From an uncultured Acetatifactor sp. (GTDB lineage: Bacteria; Bacillota; Clostridia; Lachnospirales; Lachnospiraceae), in contig CAJUFI010000018.1 in NCBI GenBank assembly GCA_910585665.1, positions 34,646 to 70,227 on the forward strand: a stretch of DNA of 35,582 bases, in the 5' to 3' direction. Of the stretch, positions 1-7,702 are shown piece by piece. Numbering within the stretch: position 1 is the stretch's first letter; every line of letters starts with the position of its first letter. The notes below the pieces were generated by a model, which was not told where the DNA came from, did no database searches, and saw only the letters and a program-made list of their open reading frames with translations. Position numbers and translations under genes: made by a program.

Positions 1-250
1 GGAGGCTTCCGGCAGCGAGAGCCAGTCAGAGGATGCGTCTGACAGCGAGAGCCAGTCAGAGGATGCGTCTGACAGCGAGAGCCAGTCAGAGGAGGCTTCC
101 GGCAGCGAGAGCCAGTCAGAGGATGCGTCTGACAGCGAGAGCCAGCCGGAGGATGCGTCCGACAGCGAGAGCCAGCCGGAGGATGGGACCGACGGCGAGA
201 GCCAGCCGGAGGATGGGACCGACAGCGAGAGCCAGCCGGAGGATGAGGAA
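1..250. repeat. 30-bp tandem repeat array in coding DNA
   Basis: About eight 30-bp units, each carrying the core GACAGCGAGAGCCAG, run head to tail. The unit length is a multiple of three, so copy-number changes keep the reading frame. Later copies diverge (TCA to CCG, GCG to GGG), so the 3' side is older or less homogenised. Confidence 0.85.
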
Positions 251-271
251 TCCGCAGAGGGTGAAGAGTGA
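2..271 (+). CDS. C-terminal tail of an acidic Ser/Glu-repeat protein (partial)
   Basis: This is the 3' end of a gene that begins before the window. It encodes tandem 10-residue units of the type SDSESQSEDA and ends with an acidic stretch and TGA at 269-271. Differences between repeat copies fall mostly at third codon positions in this frame (for example TCT/TCC and GCG/GCT), which favours it over the two other open frames in the same stretch. The composition resembles a disordered surface-protein tail or linker. No catalytic domain is visible, so the function cannot be given. A clear terminator follows. Confidence 0.6.
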   Translation, partial: EASGSESQSEDASDSESQSEDASDSESQSEEASGSESQSEDASDSESQPEDASDSESQPEDGTDGESQPEDGTDSESQPEDEESAEGEE

Positions 272-351
272 TCCAGTGTCCTGGCCTGCGGAAGAGCGCG
301 GCCGTGGGCAGAGAATGTTCAAATGACAGAGCAAGAGGATAGAAAAATCGG

Positions 352-379
352 AAAGCGGTGGGATTCCTCACCGCTTTTT
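352..379 (+). terminator. Rho-independent terminator after the repeat protein
   Basis: The stem AAAGCGGTG / CACCGCTTT encloses an 8-nt loop and is followed by a run of T residues. Confidence 0.85.
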
Positions 380-429
380 CTGTCCATGCCGCGTTTTGTT
401 CCCTGACGGGAGAAAACCTACACAAAGGC

Positions 430-481
430 CAACGCACAATACCACGCGCAAACGTCAACGCGCAATGCCCCGGGCAAACGC
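430..481. repeat. 26-bp tandem repeat, two copies plus a partial third
   Basis: Units at 430-455 and 456-481 share the pattern CAACGCRCAATRCC and end in GCAAACG; a decayed third unit starts at 482. They lie between the terminator and the HAD gene, upstream of its ribosome binding site. Role unknown. Confidence 0.6.
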
Positions 482-531
482 CGAAGCACAATGGCCAGGG
501 CCATGGGTCTGCGCCACAGAAAGGAGCCGGA

Positions 532-1371
532 ATGAAGAGAAAGGCACTGGTGCTGGACATTGACGGCACCCTCACGAATTCGCGGAAAGACATCACCCTT
601 GCCACAAAAACGGCAATCCAGGCGATCATGGAGAAGGGACATCTATGCGTTCTCGCCTCCGGCCGCCCGGCGCCTGGCATGCGCCGCTATGAACGGGAGC
701 TGGAACTGGAAAAATACGGCGGTTATCTGCTCTCCCAGAACGGAGCCCGCATTCTGTCCAGCCGTACCGGCGAGCCGATCTACCAGAAGGCCCTGCCCCT
801 GGAAATCGTGCCGGGGCTGTATGAATTCGCCCTGGAAAACGGCTGCGGGCTGGCCACCCACAAAGGGGACATGGTGATCTCCGCCTTCGCGCCGGACAGA
901 TATGTCTCCCTGGAGGCGCGCATCAACGGGATGCCCATGCGGCAGGTGGAGCGCTTCCCGGATTTCGTGGACTTCGATATCTATAAATGCTTCATGACCG
1001 CGGACGACAGGAAGGCGGCGGTGCTGGAGCGGAAGCTGCAGAAACTCTACGGAGAGCAGGCGGCAATTTACCGCTCCGAGCCCTTTTTCATCGAAATCGT
1101 GCCCAAGGGCGTGGACAAAGGGGACTCCCTGCGCCGCCTGACGGAACACACAGGCATTCCCCGGGAGGATGTGGTCTGCTGCGGCGACGGATTCAACGAT
1201 ATCTCCATGCTGCAGTACGCCGGCGTGGGCATCGCCATGGGAAATGCCCAACAGGAAGTAAAGGACGCAGCGGACTATGTCACGGCCACCAATGACGAAG
1301 ACGGCATCGTGGAGGCCATCGCCCGGTTCTTCCACGCGCCAGGCGATTTGGCCGATGCAGACGCTCAATGA
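532..1371 (+). CDS. Cof-type HAD-IIB family sugar-phosphate/phosphatase hydrolase
   Basis: The 279-residue protein has the HAD nucleophile motif DIDGT at residues 9-13, a conserved Lys in the KGVDKGDSL segment near 195, and the Mg-binding motif GDGFNDISML near 217 followed by AGVGIAMGNA. This is the full-length layout of the Cof/YidA subfamily (type IIB cap), soluble phosphatases acting on small phosphorylated metabolites. The substrate cannot be told from sequence. The ATG at 532 is chosen because AAAGGAG sits just upstream and the conserved fold begins a few residues later; the open frame extends further upstream but that part is repetitive and not conserved-looking. The cca gene follows about 130 bp downstream on the same strand. 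Confidence 0.88.
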   Translation: MKRKALVLDIDGTLTNSRKDITLATKTAIQAIMEKGHLCVLASGRPAPGMRRYERELELEKYGGYLLSQNGARILSSRTGEPIYQKALPLEIVPGLYEFALENGCGLATHKGDMVISAFAPDRYVSLEARINGMPMRQVERFPDFVDFDIYKCFMTADDRKAAVLERKLQKLYGEQAAIYRSEPFFIEIVPKGVDKGDSLRRLTEHTGIPREDVVCCGDGFNDISMLQYAGVGIAMGNAQQEVKDAADYVTATNDEDGIVEAIARFFHAPGDLADADAQ

Positions 1372-1501
1372 ACAGACAGCTGGGATTTTTCAGAAAGGCG
1401 CCCGGATAAGCCGGAGAACAGGCGAGAGCGAACTCCGGCACGCCGCAAGGCAAGCGGCCTGGAAATCCCAGGAGGGAATCGTGACAGACAGGGAGGGCGA
1501 C

Positions 1502-2848
1502 ATGAGACAGGAGATTCGGATAACCGTGCCCCAAAAAGGGCAATATATCATCAAGACGCTTCAGGATGCCGGTTTCCAGGCCTATGCGGTGGGCGGCTGC
1601 GTGCGGGATTCGGTCCTGGGCAGGACGCCCCAGGACTGGGACATCACCACCTCCGCCAGACCGGAGCAGGTGAAGGCCCTGTTCCAAAGGACGATCGACA
1701 CCGGGCTGCAGCACGGCACGGTCACGGTGATGCTGCAGGGGGAAGGCTTTGAGGTGACCACTTACCGGATTGACGGAAAATATGAGGACAGCAGGCATCC
1801 CGCACAGGTGACATTCACCCCGGACCTGAGGGAGGATCTGCGGCGCAGGGATTTGACCATCAACGCCATGGCCTACAATGACGCGGAAGGGCTGGTGGAT
1901 CTCTTCGGCGGGCTGGAGGATCTGGAAGCTGGCATTGTGCGCTGCGTGGGGGAGGCCAGGGAGCGCTTCCGTGAGGACGCGCTGCGCATCCTGCGGGCCA
2001 TCCGCTTCTCGGCGCAGCTGGGATTTTCCATAGAGGAGGAGACGCTGGCCGCGGTGGAGGAGCTTGCCCCTACTTTGCGCAGGATCAGCGCGGAGCGGAT
2101 TCAGGCGGAGCTGGTGAAGCTGATGGTCTCGCCCCATCCGGACTACCTGCGCACCGCTTATGACAAAGGTGTCACAAAAGTGATTCTCCCGGAGTTCGAC
2201 AAGGCCATGGAGACCCCTCAGAACCACCCTCATCATTGCTGCAGCGTGGGGGAGCATATTCTGCATTCCCTGTGCCTGGTGGAGGCGGAGCACACCCTGC
2301 GCCTGGCCATGCTGCTGCACGACATCGGAAAGCCCAATGTCCTGACCGTGGACGAGGATGGCATGACCCACTTCCACGGCCACGCCGCAGTCAGCGCGGC
2401 CATGGCGGAGCAGATTCTGAGGCGGCTGAAATTCGACAATGACACCGTCCGCAGGGTGTGCAGGCTGGTGCAGTACCATGATTACGGGAACGGCCAGGAA
2501 ATCGACATCCGCCTGGCCCGCAGGGCCATGAATCGGATCGGGGAGGAAGCCTTCCCGGGGCTCTTTGCGGTGAAGCGCGCCGACATCCTGGCCCAGAGCA
2601 GCTACCTGCGCCAGGAGAAACTGGACAGGTTGGAGGCCTGGCAGGGCTGCTACCGGCAGATTCTGGACAGCCACCAGTGTGTATCCTTGAAGACCCTTGC
2701 GGTGAACGGCTCCGACCTGATCGCCATGGGCTGGAAGCCCGGCAGGGAGCTGGGGAAGGCCCTTTCGATGCTTTTGGAGCAGGTGCTGGAGGATCCGGCC
2801 CGCAACGACAGGGAATGGCTGCTGGCGAAGGCGCGGGAAGGGATCTGA
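1502..2848 (+). CDS. cca: CCA-adding tRNA nucleotidyltransferase with HD domain
   Basis: The enzyme adds or repairs the 3' CCA of tRNAs. The 448-residue class II protein has the nucleotidyltransferase signature GGCVRD at 31-36 and catalytic Asp residues in DWD at 45-47, then RRDLTINAMAYN and REDALRILRAIRF, which bind substrate nucleotide and tRNA. An HD domain follows (LLHDIGKP near residue 272, HGH, YHD), as in Gram-positive Cca proteins. Start choice is not certain: ATG 1502 has GGAGG five bases upstream, but an in-frame GTG at 1481 also has AGGAGG at good spacing and would add seven residues. Both tRNA genes later in the window lack an encoded CCA, so this activity is needed for them. Confidence 0.93.
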   Translation: MRQEIRITVPQKGQYIIKTLQDAGFQAYAVGGCVRDSVLGRTPQDWDITTSARPEQVKALFQRTIDTGLQHGTVTVMLQGEGFEVTTYRIDGKYEDSRHPAQVTFTPDLREDLRRRDLTINAMAYNDAEGLVDLFGGLEDLEAGIVRCVGEARERFREDALRILRAIRFSAQLGFSIEEETLAAVEELAPTLRRISAERIQAELVKLMVSPHPDYLRTAYDKGVTKVILPEFDKAMETPQNHPHHCCSVGEHILHSLCLVEAEHTLRLAMLLHDIGKPNVLTVDEDGMTHFHGHAAVSAAMAEQILRRLKFDNDTVRRVCRLVQYHDYGNGQEIDIRLARRAMNRIGEEAFPGLFAVKRADILAQSSYLRQEKLDRLEAWQGCYRQILDSHQCVSLKTLAVNGSDLIAMGWKPGRELGKALSMLLEQVLEDPARNDREWLLAKAREGI

Positions 2849-2876
2849 GAATCTAATCTTTTCCCGCTGTCCGTTT

Positions 2877-2905
2877 CATACTTTCAGAAATCTTCTCATA
2901 TGATA
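2877..2905 (+). promoter_or_regulatory. Candidate mother-cell sigma (SigE/SigK) promoter for the cotS-like gene
   Basis: CATACTT at 2877-2883 and CATATGATA at 2897-2905 are separated by 13 bp. The downstream box fits the SigK -10 pattern CATAnnnTA and is one base off the SigE -10 pattern. Location upstream of a spore coat gene supports it; inferred, not proven. Confidence 0.45.
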
Positions 2906-3045
2906 GGTTAAGAGCCGGACTGAACACAGTGCGGCCACAGGGGACGGAGCCGGTGCTCCATATCGGACCCCTTGTGCGGATATCCGCCCAGGGATTCCCG
3001 ATACCGAGTGTCGGTTCCCAAGAAGCCGATCAGGAGGGGACTGAG

Positions 3046-4050
3046 GTGAACGACAGAGCAGTTGAGTTGCTGGAACAGTATGATATCGAGGTGCTCCGCA
3101 CCAGAAAGGGCCGGGGCGCCATTGTGTGCGACACCAATCAGGGATGTCTGATTTTCAAAGAATATTCGGGAAGCCAGGACAGGATAGAGTTGCAGGACAG
3201 GGTGCTCCGGCAGGTGGCGGAGGCCGGACTGGTGCGCGTGGAGGCCATCATACCGGCCAGGGAGGGCTCGCTGTTCGTGAAGGATATGGACGGCACGGCG
3301 TATGTGCTGAAGACCTGGCAGGAGGGACGGGAATGCGGCGTCCATGAGAGGGAGGAATGCCTGGAGGCGGTGCGTCTCCTGGCCAGGCTCCACGGGAGCA
3401 TGGAGCTTCCAGCGGACACGCCGAATATTCCGGTGGCGTTCTCCCCGGAAAAGGAGTATGATAAGCACAACAAGGAGCTGAAGCGGGTGCGCAAGTACCT
3501 GCGCCAGAAAGGGCAGAAGAGCTGGTTCGAGACCAGTCTTCGCAAAGCCTTCGACCCTTTCCTGGAGCAGGCCCTGGCGGTGACGGAAGAGTGGAGAGAA
3601 TACTGCCTGGACCCAGGACAGCCCGGCGCCGGGGACAAAGATTCGGTCTCCCTGTGCCACGGGGACTATCAGTACCACAATATCCTGCTGGGGCCCAGAG
3701 GCTGGTTCGTGGTGAACTTCGAGAAATGCATGTGCGATGATCCTATCCGGGATCTGTACCTGCTGCTGCGGAAGCTCCTGGAAAAAGGGAACTGGTCCGT
3801 GCCGCTGGGGGAGGAGCTGCTGGCGGCTTACGAAAAGGAGCGCCCCATATCGGCCCGCAGCTGGATCGACCTGTACTACAGGCTTGCCTACCCGGAGAAG
3901 TTCTGGAAAATCGTGAATTTCTATTACAATTCCGGAAAGGCCTGGATTCCCGGCAAGAATCAGGAGAAGCTGGAGCGGGTCATAGAGCAGGAGAAGGAAA
4001 AGCAGCATTTCCTGGACCAGGTGTTCCGCAATGTGAAGGGGCGGCGCTAG
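3046..4050 (+). CDS. CotS-family spore coat protein with kinase-like (APH) fold
   Basis: The 334-residue protein has the aminoglycoside phosphotransferase/choline kinase-like fold of the CotS/YsxE/YutH family, found in the coat of endospores. The catalytic-loop motif HGDYQYHN lies near residues 205-212. The following metal-binding segment, usually a D-F motif in active kinases, reads VNFEKC near 222-227, so Asn replaces Asp. It may be a pseudokinase or simply follow clostridial CotS usage. The GTG start at 3046 is chosen because AGGAGGGG lies seven bases upstream; no ATG is available further up in the frame. A mother-cell-type promoter candidate precedes it. No methionine or membrane signal suggests export; coat proteins of this type act in the mother cell. 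Confidence 0.8.
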   Translation: MNDRAVELLEQYDIEVLRTRKGRGAIVCDTNQGCLIFKEYSGSQDRIELQDRVLRQVAEAGLVRVEAIIPAREGSLFVKDMDGTAYVLKTWQEGRECGVHEREECLEAVRLLARLHGSMELPADTPNIPVAFSPEKEYDKHNKELKRVRKYLRQKGQKSWFETSLRKAFDPFLEQALAVTEEWREYCLDPGQPGAGDKDSVSLCHGDYQYHNILLGPRGWFVVNFEKCMCDDPIRDLYLLLRKLLEKGNWSVPLGEELLAAYEKERPISARSWIDLYYRLAYPEKFWKIVNFYYNSGKAWIPGKNQEKLERVIEQEKEKQHFLDQVFRNVKGRR

Positions 4051-4054
4051 AGCT

Positions 4055-4134
4055 CCAAAGGCAGCCCTTTGGGGCGGCGCATGCGCCCTGGAGGGGACGG
4101 AATCCGGCAGAAACCCAAAAGCGCCCTGGAAGGG
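4055..4134 (+). other. GC-rich hairpins and short direct repeat between cotS and the PEGA gene
   Basis: A hairpin CCAAAGG/CCTTTGG (4055-4072) is followed by the palindrome GGCGCATGCGCC (4076-4087). The string GCGCCCTGGA occurs twice with about 38 bp between starts. There is no T-run, so this is at best an atypical terminator. Confidence 0.4.
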
Positions 4135-4170
4135 CGGCGAGGAAGATAGCAGAGGTACAAAGAGGATAAT

Positions 4171-5664
4171 ATGAAAAAGAAATGGAATGCAGGAGACAAG
4201 ATGAGACATAGCGGGACGGTGGCGGCCATATTGATTCTGACATTGCTGTCAGTTTCCGGCTGCGCGGTCCCTTTTCTAAAAAACGGGCAGGGAGACGCTG
4301 CCTCCGGCGAGCCTTCCAGGGTGGACACGGGCTTCGTTGTCCCCGGGCCGGAAAGCTACGACTCGGCGGACACGGCAGTGCTGGTGGACCGGGACAAGGA
4401 GAACGGCACAGTGACTTTCCTCAACCTGGAGCTTGGCCGGAACTACACGCTGTCCATGGACGGCACCACTAAGCTGTACGATAAATACGGCGACGGGGTC
4501 TCCATCGAGCAGATAGAGAAGGGCGATATCGTGGATATCACCTTCCTGAAATCCAAGAAGCACCTCACCACCATGCAGCTGTCAAAGAACAGCTGGACGT
4601 ACGCGGAGGCGGAGCGGTATGAGATCAATGCCGCCAGGGGAGAGGTGAGCATCGGCCCGGAGACCTATAAGCTGACTTCCAACACCATATATCTGTCGGA
4701 GGGCAGGGGCGTGGAGCTGATGGATCTGAACGCGGCGGACGTGCTGAGCTTCCAGGGCATCGGCAACCAGATATGGAGCGTCCGGGTGGAGAAAGGGCAT
4801 GGGTACCTGCGCCTGGAGGGTGACGAGAAGTTCGTGGGCGGATGGATTGAAATCGGGCAGACCATCATACAGCGGATCACGGAGGACATGCTGCTGCTGG
4901 TGCCGGAGGGAAGCTATCAGGTGAACATTTCCAACAAGGGCGGCGGAGGCATCAAGAGCGTGCAGATCAGCCGCAATGAGGAGACTGTCCTGGACATCGG
5001 GGATCTGGAGGTGCCGGAGCCCCAGACGGGGATGGTGCTGTTCTCCGTAAGCCCCTCCGAGGCGGAGCTGTATGTGGACGGGGCCAGGGTGGACGCCTCG
5101 ACCCCTCTGTCGCTGGAGTACGGCCTGCACCAGTTGATCGCCAGGGCCCAGGGGTACCATTCCATCACCCAGTATATCCGCGTGGCCCAGGAGTCCCTGG
5201 CCTTTGACCTGGTGCTGGAGGCCACGGAGGACGGGACGGAGGAGGAGATCAGTTCGTCCTCCACGGAAAGCAGCTCTTCGGAGCCAGTGGACACCACCAC
5301 GGATTACTATAAGGTCTATGTGGACACGCCGGTGGGGGCGGAAGTGTACCTGGACGGCAATTATGTGGGGATCGCGCCCTGCAGCTTCAAGAAGACAGCG
5401 GGCACTCACGTGATCATCCTGCGGAAGTCCGGCTATGAGACCAGGAGCTATACCGTGGAGATCGACAACGGGGAAAAGGACATATCCTTCTCCTTCGCGG
5501 ATCTGGCAAAATATGCCACGGAGTCCTCCGGCAGCAGTTCCTCCAGGGGGAGCACATCAGAAAGCGGCAGTTCCTCCAGCGGGAGCACATCGGAAAGCAG
5601 CAGCTCCTCCAGCGGGAGCACATCGGAAAGCAGCAGCTCTTCCGGCGGCGCGTCCGGTTCTTAA
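4171..5664 (+). CDS. PEGA-domain lipoprotein with Ser-rich tail
   Basis: The protein starts with a lipoprotein signal peptide: a positively charged N-terminus, a hydrophobic stretch and lipobox LSVSGC with the lipidated Cys at residue 31. Two PEGA domains follow, at about 287-347 (SPSEAELYVDG) and 379-445 (TPVGAEVYLDGNYVG), separated by a Ser/Glu linker. PEGA domains are small beta-sandwich modules common in surface proteins. The last ~48 residues are Ser/Gly/Thr/Glu repeats. The first ~250 residues contain beta-rich segments I do not recognise. An ATG at 4201 in frame is an alternative start that still leaves a complete signal peptide. Outer-face, membrane-anchored location is inferred. The binding target is unknown. 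Confidence 0.75.
   Translation: MKKKWNAGDKMRHSGTVAAILILTLLSVSGCAVPFLKNGQGDAASGEPSRVDTGFVVPGPESYDSADTAVLVDRDKENGTVTFLNLELGRNYTLSMDGTTKLYDKYGDGVSIEQIEKGDIVDITFLKSKKHLTTMQLSKNSWTYAEAERYEINAARGEVSIGPETYKLTSNTIYLSEGRGVELMDLNAADVLSFQGIGNQIWSVRVEKGHGYLRLEGDEKFVGGWIEIGQTIIQRITEDMLLLVPEGSYQVNISNKGGGGIKSVQISRNEETVLDIGDLEVPEPQTGMVLFSVSPSEAELYVDGARVDASTPLSLEYGLHQLIARAQGYHSITQYIRVAQESLAFDLVLEATEDGTEEEISSSSTESSSSEPVDTTTDYYKVYVDTPVGAEVYLDGNYVGIAPCSFKKTAGTHVIILRKSGYETRSYTVEIDNGEKDISFSFADLAKYATESSGSSSSRGSTSESGSSSSGSTSESSSSSSGSTSESSSSSGGASGS
5540..5643. repeat. 33-bp tandem repeat encoding SGSTSESSSSS units
   Basis: About three copies of a 33-bp unit containing GGGAGCACATCGGAAAGC encode an 11-residue Ser-rich repeat at the C-terminus of the PEGA protein. 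Later copies are nearly identical, which points to recent slippage or duplication. Confidence 0.8.
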
Positions 5665-5688
5665 TTTTAAGTTTGTGGAGAAAATGCC

Positions 5689-5717
5689 TTGACAAACCTA
5701 TGAAAACCAGATATATA
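5689..5717 (+). promoter_or_regulatory. SigA promoter of the HU gene
   Basis: A consensus TTGACA at 5689-5694 is followed, after 17 bp, by TATATA inside an alternating AT stretch. Confidence 0.7.
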
Positions 5718-5789
5718 TATGTATAGACGTTTCAGAGGGACAACTTAGAAATGTACAACAAAGAAAACTCATTATAGGAGGAGTTCGAT

Positions 5790-6065
5790 ATGAACAAAAC
5801 GGAACTGATCGCAGCAATGGCTGACCAGGCTGGTATTTCCAAGAAAGATGCTGAGAAGGCGCTGAAAGCGTTCACCGATGTCGTTGCTGATGAATTGAAG
5901 AAGGGTGAAAAGGTCCAGCTGGTTGGCTTCGGAACCTTTGAAGTAGTAGAGAGGGCGGCCAGAGAGGGCAGGAACCCCCAGAACGGCGAGCCCATGCCGA
6001 TTGCTGCTTCCAAGGCGCCTAAGTTCAAGGCTGGCAAGGCTTTGAAGGACGTAGTGAACGAATAA
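5790..6065 (+). CDS. hup: DNA-binding protein HU
   Basis: This 91-residue protein is a full-length HU homologue: two N-terminal helices (NKTELIAAMADQAG), the beta-arm region with VGFGTFEVVERAAREGRNP, and a C-terminal helix ending in GKALKDVVN. HU forms dimers that bend and compact nucleoid DNA. TAGGAGGAG lies just upstream of the ATG, and a strong SigA promoter precedes it by about 70 bp, fitting high expression. It heads the conserved hup-rqcP-yabP-yabQ-divIC order. Confidence 0.97.
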   Translation: MNKTELIAAMADQAGISKKDAEKALKAFTDVVADELKKGEKVQLVGFGTFEVVERAAREGRNPQNGEPMPIAASKAPKFKAGKALKDVVNE

Positions 6066-6091
6066 GGCATCGTTTATAAGTGATGAGTCAC

Positions 6092-6127
6092 AAGGCCCGG
6101 TCAGGATTAGAGGCATCCCCGGGCTTT
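6092..6127 (+). terminator. Probable terminator after hup
   Basis: The stem GCCCGG / CCGGGC (extended by A-T and G-T pairs) closes an 18-nt loop and is followed by TTTTTGTGT. The next gene starts 38 bp later, so partial readthrough is possible. Confidence 0.65.
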
Positions 6128-6164
6128 TTGTGTCCCCGGGTTTCACAGAAAGGCAGGATGATTT

Positions 6165-6404
6165 ATGAGATTGGACAAATACCTGAAGGTCTCCAGACTG
6201 ATCAAGCGGCGCACCGTAGCCAACGAGGCCTGCGACAGCGGCCGCGTGACAATCAATGACAAAGTGGCGAAGGCCTCCGCGGAGGTGAAGCAGGGGGACA
6301 TCATCGCCATCTCTTTCGGCAACCGGGAAGTGAAGGTGGAAGTGCTGGACGTGCAGGAGACCGTGAAGAAAGAGGAGGCCAAAGAGCTCTTCCGCTATCT
6401 GTAG
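6165..6404 (+). CDS. rqcP: S4-domain RNA-binding protein RqcP (YabO)
   Basis: The 79-residue protein is almost entirely an S4 RNA-binding domain: MRLDKYLKVSRLIKRRTVANEAC, then GRVTINDKVAKASAEVKQGD and ISFGNREVKVEVL. RqcP works with RqcH in Firmicutes to add alanine tails to stalled nascent chains on 50S subunits. Length and position next to yabP match the Bacillus locus. AAAGGCAGG lies upstream of the ATG at a usable distance. Confidence 0.92.
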   Translation: MRLDKYLKVSRLIKRRTVANEACDSGRVTINDKVAKASAEVKQGDIIAISFGNREVKVEVLDVQETVKKEEAKELFRYL

Positions 6405-6418
6405 GCGGCTTTGCGGGG

Positions 6419-6447
6419 TTCTATCCTGAGCCTTTCCTTCATATATT
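6419..6447 (+). promoter_or_regulatory. Candidate SigE promoter for yabP-yabQ
   Basis: CATATATT at 6440-6447 matches the SigE -10 pattern CATAYAHT exactly; a weaker TTCTATCC lies 13 bp upstream. In Bacillus subtilis yabP and yabQ are SigE-dependent. The spacing equals that of the candidate promoter before the cotS-like gene. Confidence 0.5.
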
Positions 6448-6551
6448 AATGTGAGGAGATTTTCCGGGGCGCCTGAGGGGCATTGCAAGGCCGCAGGCGC
6501 GCTCAGGGCCGCGTGCCCGGAGCCCCGGGACTTCATGAAATGGAGGGGCTT

Positions 6552-6839
6552 ATGGAGGATTTAAGCGGAAGCACACGCATGCACAAGGTGTCCATGACCA
6601 ATCGGAGAAGCTGCGTCATAGGCGGAGTCAATGATGTGCTCTCTTTCGATATCCACGAAATTCTTCTGGAGACGGAGCAGGGGATGCTGATGATCAAAGG
6701 GGACGAGCTGCACGTCAGCAGGCTGACCTTGGAAAAGGGAGAAGTGGACATAGACGGACGGATAGACAGCCTGACGTATTCCGATGCAGGCGGAGCCGCC
6801 CGCAAGAACGAATCCCTGCTGGCCAGGCTGTTCCGGTGA
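6552..6839 (+). CDS. yabP: Sporulation protein YabP
   Basis: This 95-residue protein matches YabP/YqfC-type sporulation proteins: MTNRRSCVIGGVNDVLSFDIHEILLETEQGMLMIKGDELHV is the characteristic segment, in which a short beta-rich domain is conserved. It is produced in the mother cell and, with YabQ, is linked to cortex formation. ATG 6552 is preferred because GGAGGGG ends three to five bases upstream; an ATG at 6540 is also in frame. yabQ starts four bases after its stop, so the two are very likely cotranscribed and coupled. Confidence 0.9.
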   Translation: MEDLSGSTRMHKVSMTNRRSCVIGGVNDVLSFDIHEILLETEQGMLMIKGDELHVSRLTLEKGEVDIDGRIDSLTYSDAGGAARKNESLLARLFR

Positions 6840-6843
6840 GCCT

Positions 6844-7329
6844 ATGGTGAGCGAGAACGAATTCCTGCTGCACGCTCTGTGCATGGGAGCCTTCATCACG
6901 TTCCTGTACGACTGCCTGCGGATATTGCGGCGGGTGCTGCCCCATGGGGGGTTCCTGGTGTCGCTGGAGGATTTGGTCTTCTGGATTTACTGCGCCGAAC
7001 AGGTCTTTCTGCTGATGTACCGTGAAAGCAACGGCACCCTGAGATGGTTCGCCGTCCTGGGAGCGCTGGCGGGGATGTTCTTTTATCGGAAGCTGTTCAG
7101 CCCCCTGTTCGTGAAATACATATCTGTTCTGCTGTCCAGGGTCCTGAGCCTGGCGGGGAAGGTTCTGAAATGGATGCTGAGGCCCTTTTCCTATGCGGGA
7201 AGGAAGACAGGCAGTGCCCTTGGCAAAGCCGGAGGACGATTCCGGCGCAGAATGAAAAAAATCCGCCGGGCCATCAAAATGCGGTTGACGTTTTTCTTGA
7301 AACTATTTAAAATGAATCTAAAAGCTTGA
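6844..7329 (+). CDS. yabQ: Spore cortex biosynthesis membrane protein YabQ
   Basis: The 161-residue protein begins with membrane-spanning segments (LLHALCMGAFITFLYDCLRILRR is split by a charged stretch; a second is near VFWIYCAEQVFLLMYRE, and a third near FAVLGALAGMFFYRKLF). The C-terminal third is very basic (RRRMKKIRRAIKMR). This is the YabQ layout. YabQ is needed for cortex peptidoglycan in Bacillus subtilis and localises to the outer forespore membrane. The start ATG overlaps no strong Shine-Dalgarno and sits 4 bp after the yabP stop, which fits translational coupling. Confidence 0.85.
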   Translation: MVSENEFLLHALCMGAFITFLYDCLRILRRVLPHGGFLVSLEDLVFWIYCAEQVFLLMYRESNGTLRWFAVLGALAGMFFYRKLFSPLFVKYISVLLSRVLSLAGKVLKWMLRPFSYAGRKTGSALGKAGGRFRRRMKKIRRAIKMRLTFFLKLFKMNLKA

Positions 7330-7341
7330 AGGGGGGATCTC

Positions 7342-7653
7342 ATGGCAAGGAAACGGCGGGTCGCATATCGAAAAAGACAGCAGAATCGCTTCAGCATGTT
7401 CCTGGTCACGCTGGTAGTGGTGATGATGCTGGTGCTGGTGGGCGTGAGGAGCGTGGAGCTGCGCAGCAAAATCGATGCCAAGGCAGCGGAACTGAGCCAG
7501 CTGGAAGCCCAGATTGAGGCGGAGGAGGAGCGTGCTGCCGAGATTGAAGCTTTGGGCAAGGAAGTGCAGACGAAAGGTTATATCGAGGACGTGGCCCGAG
7601 AGAAGCTGGGGCTGGTCTACGAGGATGAGATTCTTTTTAAACAGGAGGATTGA
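7342..7653 (+). CDS. divIC: Septum formation initiator DivIC (FtsB family)
   Basis: The 103-residue bitopic protein has a basic cytoplasmic N-terminus, one transmembrane helix at about 18-38 (MFLVTLVVVMMLVLVGV), a coiled coil at about 40-80, and the FtsB/DivIC C-terminal segment with GYIEDVAREKLGLV. DivIC forms a complex with FtsL and DivIB in the divisome. It lies 12 bp after yabQ with GGGGGG upstream of its ATG, and a strong terminator closes the operon. Confidence 0.92.
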   Translation: MARKRRVAYRKRQQNRFSMFLVTLVVVMMLVLVGVRSVELRSKIDAKAAELSQLEAQIEAEEERAAEIEALGKEVQTKGYIEDVAREKLGLVYEDEILFKQED

Positions 7654-7672
7654 CCGTCCTTAAGGGCATCAG

Positions 7673-7702
7673 AAGCGGTAGCAGGAAGCTGCCGCTTTTT
7701 TT
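7673..7702 (+). terminator. Rho-independent terminator after divIC
   Basis: A 10-bp stem AAGCGGTAGC / GCTGCCGCTT with a 5-nt loop is followed by seven T residues. Its T-tract runs into the first Spo0A-box-like sequence of the next promoter. Confidence 0.9.

Noticed and set aside
33..334. Two other open frames (one on each strand) across the 30-bp repeats
   Set aside because: They are open only because of the repeat; they give Arg- or Leu-rich repeats and changes between copies do not fall at third positions.
643..1368. Long antisense ORF opposite the HAD gene, and similar ones opposite cca, ftsH, tilS and the kinase
   Set aside because: Typical shadow frames of GC-rich genes: no ribosome binding site, low-complexity His/Gln/Leu composition, no known family.
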